Source: Calliopum simillimum (lineage: Eukaryota > Arthropoda > Insecta > Diptera > Lauxaniidae). Taken from it: 64,000 nucleotides of DNA. The number at the start of each line of letters is the position of its first letter. Position 1 is the stretch's first letter. Below are positions 60,596-64,000 of this stretch, one piece after another. The position numbers and the translations under genes were made by a program. The stretch lies in the NCBI GenBank assembly GCA_951812925.1, contig OX638372.1:66543407-66607406 (forward strand), given 5' to 3'. Below the pieces are notes generated by a model that was not told where the DNA came from, made no database searches, and saw only the letters and a list, made by a program, of their open reading frames with translations.

Positions 60596-60610
60596 ATCCA
60601 TATAACACTA

Positions 60611-61860
60611 GGGGAATGTCGTCAGGGTTGGGCCACTGTATCTTTTTTATATATTTGAATACTACCAAATTATTTGTTTTATTTAAAAGTGCGGACCTTT
60701 ATCTGTAACATAACTTTGGGACAACTCGCTCCGATTTCGGAAAAAAAGAGTTATTGACGAAACTAAAAAAAAGAAAGTAGTCAGGGTTGGGCCATTATAG
60801 TCCTGGTTGGGCCACCACCAAATATCGATGAAATCTGTACTAAAATAGTGTGTAATGAATATGTGTGAAACTTTTTATTGTTTTTTATTCGATTATACAA
60901 AATTCCGATGAGAATCTTCATAATAACATTAATCTGAATCGCAATTTGGGCATACATAGTAACATTTTGTGAGATTGACGCACTTCAAATGCTTGTCTCG
61001 CTTGCATTCAAAGCATGCGATTGAATTATTTCGATTCAGAGTTTTTTAGGCGTTTTCGAAGCATCGCGCATCTGTTGCTATTTACGTAACTCTTCGCGGC
61101 TCTCTGAGGAGGTTAAGAACGTGCTTTTCATCGGGCAACGCCCCCTATTAGATTTCACTGTTGACGCGGCCGCTTGCAGAGGCCCGACCAATGACAAAAT
61201 CGTAGAAAGTGTGGACTCATGAGACGAAGAAGTCGAACTCCGAGAAGAAATTCGATAGTTCCTCGTGCGTTTCACTCGTTGCTTTCTCGTGCTTGCCCAT
61301 AGAACTCGCTACTTTTCCGTTCGTGTCAACTCTGGGGGTATCCAAAACTGTAATATTAATGTTCTGTGTTCCGAAAAACCGATTCAGTGATGTTATTTTA
61401 CTGATTCTAAATAAAAATTGATGTGGCCCAACCCTGACTACATGGTTGGCACAACCCTGACGACAAGCGTGTTTTTCGACAGCTCAATACTACATGTGAA
61501 CATGTTAGGAAATCGAATTTTCCCTTTGGGAACTTGATAATGGTTCACCACTTAATGAATTCATATACTTACTTTTTCGGTGGCATTGTTCTTTTCCAAG
61601 TTTCGGGTCATTTTTCACTGCTATTACAAAAGTTTTTGAACTATCGAAAACTGCATGAAGGCACAAAAATTTTTACTGACAATTCCGGTAACAAGTAATG
61701 CTTAAAAAAGTTTTCTGGCATCGAGAACAATAATTCGACGCTATAACACAGATGCCAGCACGTGTCATATACGAGAAATAGTAGTGGCCCAACCCTGACA
61801 GTGGCCCAACCCTGACAGTGGCCCAACCCTGACAGTGGCCCAACCCTGACGACATTCCCC
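60611..61860. mobile_element. Tc1/mariner-pogo-like element (1.25 kb), TA-flanked
   Basis: Perfect terminal inverted repeats start GGGGAATGTCGTCAGGGTTG and extend through GGGCCACTGT. TA lies at 60609-60610 and 61861-61862. The right end repeats a 17-bp CAGTGGCCCAACCCTGA-type unit about four times. More CAGGGTTGG/CCAACCCTG copies lie inside near 60781, 60801 and 61427. It contains a transposase C-terminal relic on the minus strand. Confidence 0.78.
60929..61275 (-). pseudogene. Transposase C-terminal relic with zinc-binding CX2C...HX2C...CX2C tail
   Basis: A 65-codon frame (61275-61078) with basic, serine-rich text ends at a stop. After a frame change the minus strand reads ACFECKRDKHLKC, then CYYVCPNC and a stop at 60929. 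A Cys/His-rich tail after a basic linker is common at the C-terminus of pogo/CENP-B-like transposases. The DDE core is absent, so only the C-terminal tail survives and the gene is dead. The pogo assignment is inference. Confidence 0.5.
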
Positions 61861-62499
61861 TACACTTTTTGTTGTTCTTCATTTTGTGTGTTTTCAGTCT
61901 TTTGACTTTTTTCTTATCCTGATGAGATATTTATCTAAAAGTGAATCAGAATAAAGATGAATTGTTTTCTTTAATGAATGTCATAAAATTAATTGTTTTG
62001 TTTTAGGTTTTTTGAGTTTTATTTATAAAAGAAAGATGGGTGGTCCATATTTCCCTCCCTTACCCTACTTAAAGCTATAAAACAAAAACAACAACTAGTA
62101 AAAATAAGTTTTTTAAATGGATTTGGATATCCAAATTTATTACCAACAAGTCATACCTTAACCATTTTATAATTGGATCCTTACTTCCCGAGTTATAAGC
62201 GTTTAAAGTAAGGATATCTTTCGATAATATACAAAGAATTTTTTGAGACCGAAAATTGCAAAACTTCAAGTTTTATTATTTTTATCAATAACATATTTCA
62301 TTATAAAAATTTCGAGACCTTGCAGACTATAATCGCATGAAAAAATTGCAGTTCTATTCTAGACTTAGTGAATAAGCCTACTAAATTACTGCTTTGAAAA
62401 TTAACAGAACCAAAATTTCATCTGCTCATTCACTAAATCTACAATAGACCTTTATTTTTTCATCCGATTTTAGTCTGAAAGGGCTTAAAATATTCGTGA

Positions 62500-62880
62500 T
62501 AAAATATAAAATATAAATATAAAATATAAACAAAACTGGCAATGGGTCGGCAGCGTAGCATGGCAAGGATTGTGCAGTGGGCTAGCGACTGGCACTGCCT
62601 TTGAGAGTTGTGTACCAACCGTGACTCCTCGGTTCAACTCCAGCCCAGACCAAACACAAAAAGTTTTTCAACTTGCAATTTCCCAATTATAATTAATTTA
62701 GTAAAATAAAAATAATTATAATTACAACAAAAATAGTTTGATGAGTCTTTGTGGCGAAAGACGAACCATATATCACTGTAACCGTGTTTTGATTTGTTCC
62801 TAAATTTGTCATAAGTAGTTATGTGTTAGAAAATGCATTGATAGATTTATGTATATTAAAATCGATGTTTGCAAATATAT
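62500..62880 (+). mobile_element. tRNA-related SINE-like insertion
   Basis: An A-box-like TTGTGCAGTGGG (62570-62581) and B box GGTTCAACTCC (62631-62641) about 50 bp apart are followed by an AT-rich body. An (AAATAT)n run at 62495-62520 precedes it. Family A sequence resumes near 62880. The left edge is approximate and no TSD is clear. No cloverleaf, so not a tRNA gene. Confidence 0.5.
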
Positions 62881-63591
62881 GACGAAAAGTTAAATTAAAA
62901 ATTTATTAGTAAAAGTAATAAAACTTAACTTTTTTGTTAATTTTTCGTTTCAGAAAAATCCTTTGTATGTCATTGAGAGGTATCTTTTGATTAAAAGCTT
63001 ATAACTCAGAAACTGGGAGTCCTATTGAAAAACGGTAAATTATGTCTTGTTGATAATAAATTTGGCTGTCCATAGCTGTTATATAGCTTTAAGTAGATGT
63101 CAAAACAGTGATTTTTTCACTTTTGGTCAAGGATAATTCAGGATTTTGATGTACCTAATAGAAAAAAATCAAGATTAGATTCGTAATTAGAAGATCCTAA
63201 TCCACCATAAACGGCTATAAAAACAGAGGACAGAAAACCATAGTTGACCTGTATGATGGTAAAGGATAAAAAAAATGGACCACCGGATACATGGCACTGT
63301 TGGCAAATTAATCTTGAAGTGTAAATTTGTCATTAAATGCAATATATCCCTCATCAAAACTCTTCAAAACCATCATTTGTCCGTACTGTGGCTAAAATGT
63401 CACAAAAGTGGCAGCAACATTTTTTTAATTTCTACCTCAAAACCACAAATTCATTCAGTTGATCTACTTAAAAGGTGAGTTTTAAGAGTGGTTTTACACA
63501 GGATAACATGAAGAAACTTGCAAAAATCCACAAAAAATTATCTGCCAATTTTGTGACTCGAAAAAGCACAGTTATCTAAGAATCATCCATT

Positions 63592-64000
63592 TGACATTTT
63601 GTAATTTTAATATTTTTCTTTTCATTCTTGTTAAAAGTAAAAAAATCTGTCAAAAGTGAGAGAAAAAATACCTCAGTATTGAGGTTTTGTTCAGTACATA
63701 TTTCAGAATATTATGTGTGCTTCCACTCAACTTCCACGGAAGCGTATTTGAAACGTATGAAATATATTTCATATGCTTCTGAAGATGTGCATCTCCGCAA
63801 CAGCACTGGAAGCAGCTTCTTTCTTGCTTAGAAGCGCAACTGAAGTCGTTTCAACGCGCTTCCGTTTTCCGTTGGGACTCTATATATACTTGAATATATG
63901 TATGTACATATGAACTTATATCAGAAATAATTTTGTATACATTTATTTTGGCTAAATTAAATTTTGACTGTTTCTTAAATTTTAATTACCTACTTAAATT
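63592..64000. other. Unassigned DNA to the window end
   Basis: No feature supported; the 67-codon frame at 63628 has no recognisable domain. Confidence 0.3.

Larger units (their letters stand above)
59722..62065. mobile_element. TA-flanked TIR element nested in family A copy 3
   Basis: Termini GGGCAAGGGGGAGAAATAT and GGGTAAGGGAGGGAAATAT (complement of right), 16 of 19 identical, with TA at 59720-59721 and 62066-62067. Family A sequence is continuous across it. ATATGGACC recurs near both ends. Without nested elements it is only about 0.63 kb and non-coding. Confidence 0.75.
59546..63591 (+). mobile_element. Family A element, copy 3, left-truncated and interrupted
   Basis: Same orientation as 4174-6271. 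The sequence runs 59546-59719, is cut by the TIR element 59722-62065, continues from 62066, is interrupted again by a SINE-like insertion (about 62500-62880), and ends with GCACAGTTATCTAAGAATCA near 63591. The left terminus is lost at the junction with family B. Confidence 0.7.

Overview
This is AT-rich eukaryotic DNA, almost certainly from a schizophoran (higher) fly. The main grounds are a dispersed repeat whose 3' part combines a (CAGA)n run, a core containing TGATCAAGAATATATATACT and the tail CCTGGGTGTAGGGTATAAAA, a type of sequence common in Diptera. Insect-type LINE, mariner, hAT-like and Ty3/Gypsy sequences support this. I found no host protein-coding gene that I can support. Nearly every recognisable feature is a transposable element (TE), a relic of one, or a tandem array, and many are nested inside one another.

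Layout. 0-3.7 kb: Gag-protease of a Ty3/Gypsy element on the minus strand, running off the left edge, then unassigned DNA. 3.7-6.4 kb: a dispersed repeat (family B) split by a 2.1-kb TIR element (family A). 6.8-8.4 kb: two adjacent long inverted repeats, the second with a unique 0.4-kb core. 9.5-13.3 kb: a CCAAGA-rich foldback relic and two different decayed LINEs. 15.5-18.1 kb: a Transib-like element (TIR CACACTGG, 5-bp TSD) and more family B. 18.4-24.1 kb: a mariner transposase split by a 5.1-kb hAT-like foldback whose arms are 108-bp satellite arrays. 25.4-30.5 kb: the second family A copy, family B, a 140-150-bp tandem repeat and a second Transib-like element (TSD CGCCG). 32.5-36.5 kb: a LINE scrap, a 1.9-kb foldback and family B.

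39.8-46.7 kb: a hairpin whose loop holds a 6.3-kb hAT-like foldback with 230-bp satellite arms. One arm of it contains a 1.9-kb TIR element, which in turn contains a 0.33-kb hAT-like element. 47-57 kb: LINE relics, a 24-bp array that is open on both strands, a foldback carrying pol III B-box motifs, and several hairpins. 59.4-63.6 kb: the third family A copy, interrupted by a TA-flanked TIR element that itself contains a hAT-like MITE and a pogo-like element with transposase relics, and elsewhere by a tRNA-related SINE-like insertion.

The most notable theme is a recurring architecture. Four elements have hAT-like ends and 8-bp (or 7/8) target-site duplications, and three of them are foldbacks whose arms are built from amplified short motifs or satellite monomers. 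The two giant ones (18772-23907 and 40073-46420) hold what would otherwise be called satellite DNA, bounded by precise hAT-type ends. All coordinates, TIRs and TSDs were read by eye, and family names given from memory are marked as inference.
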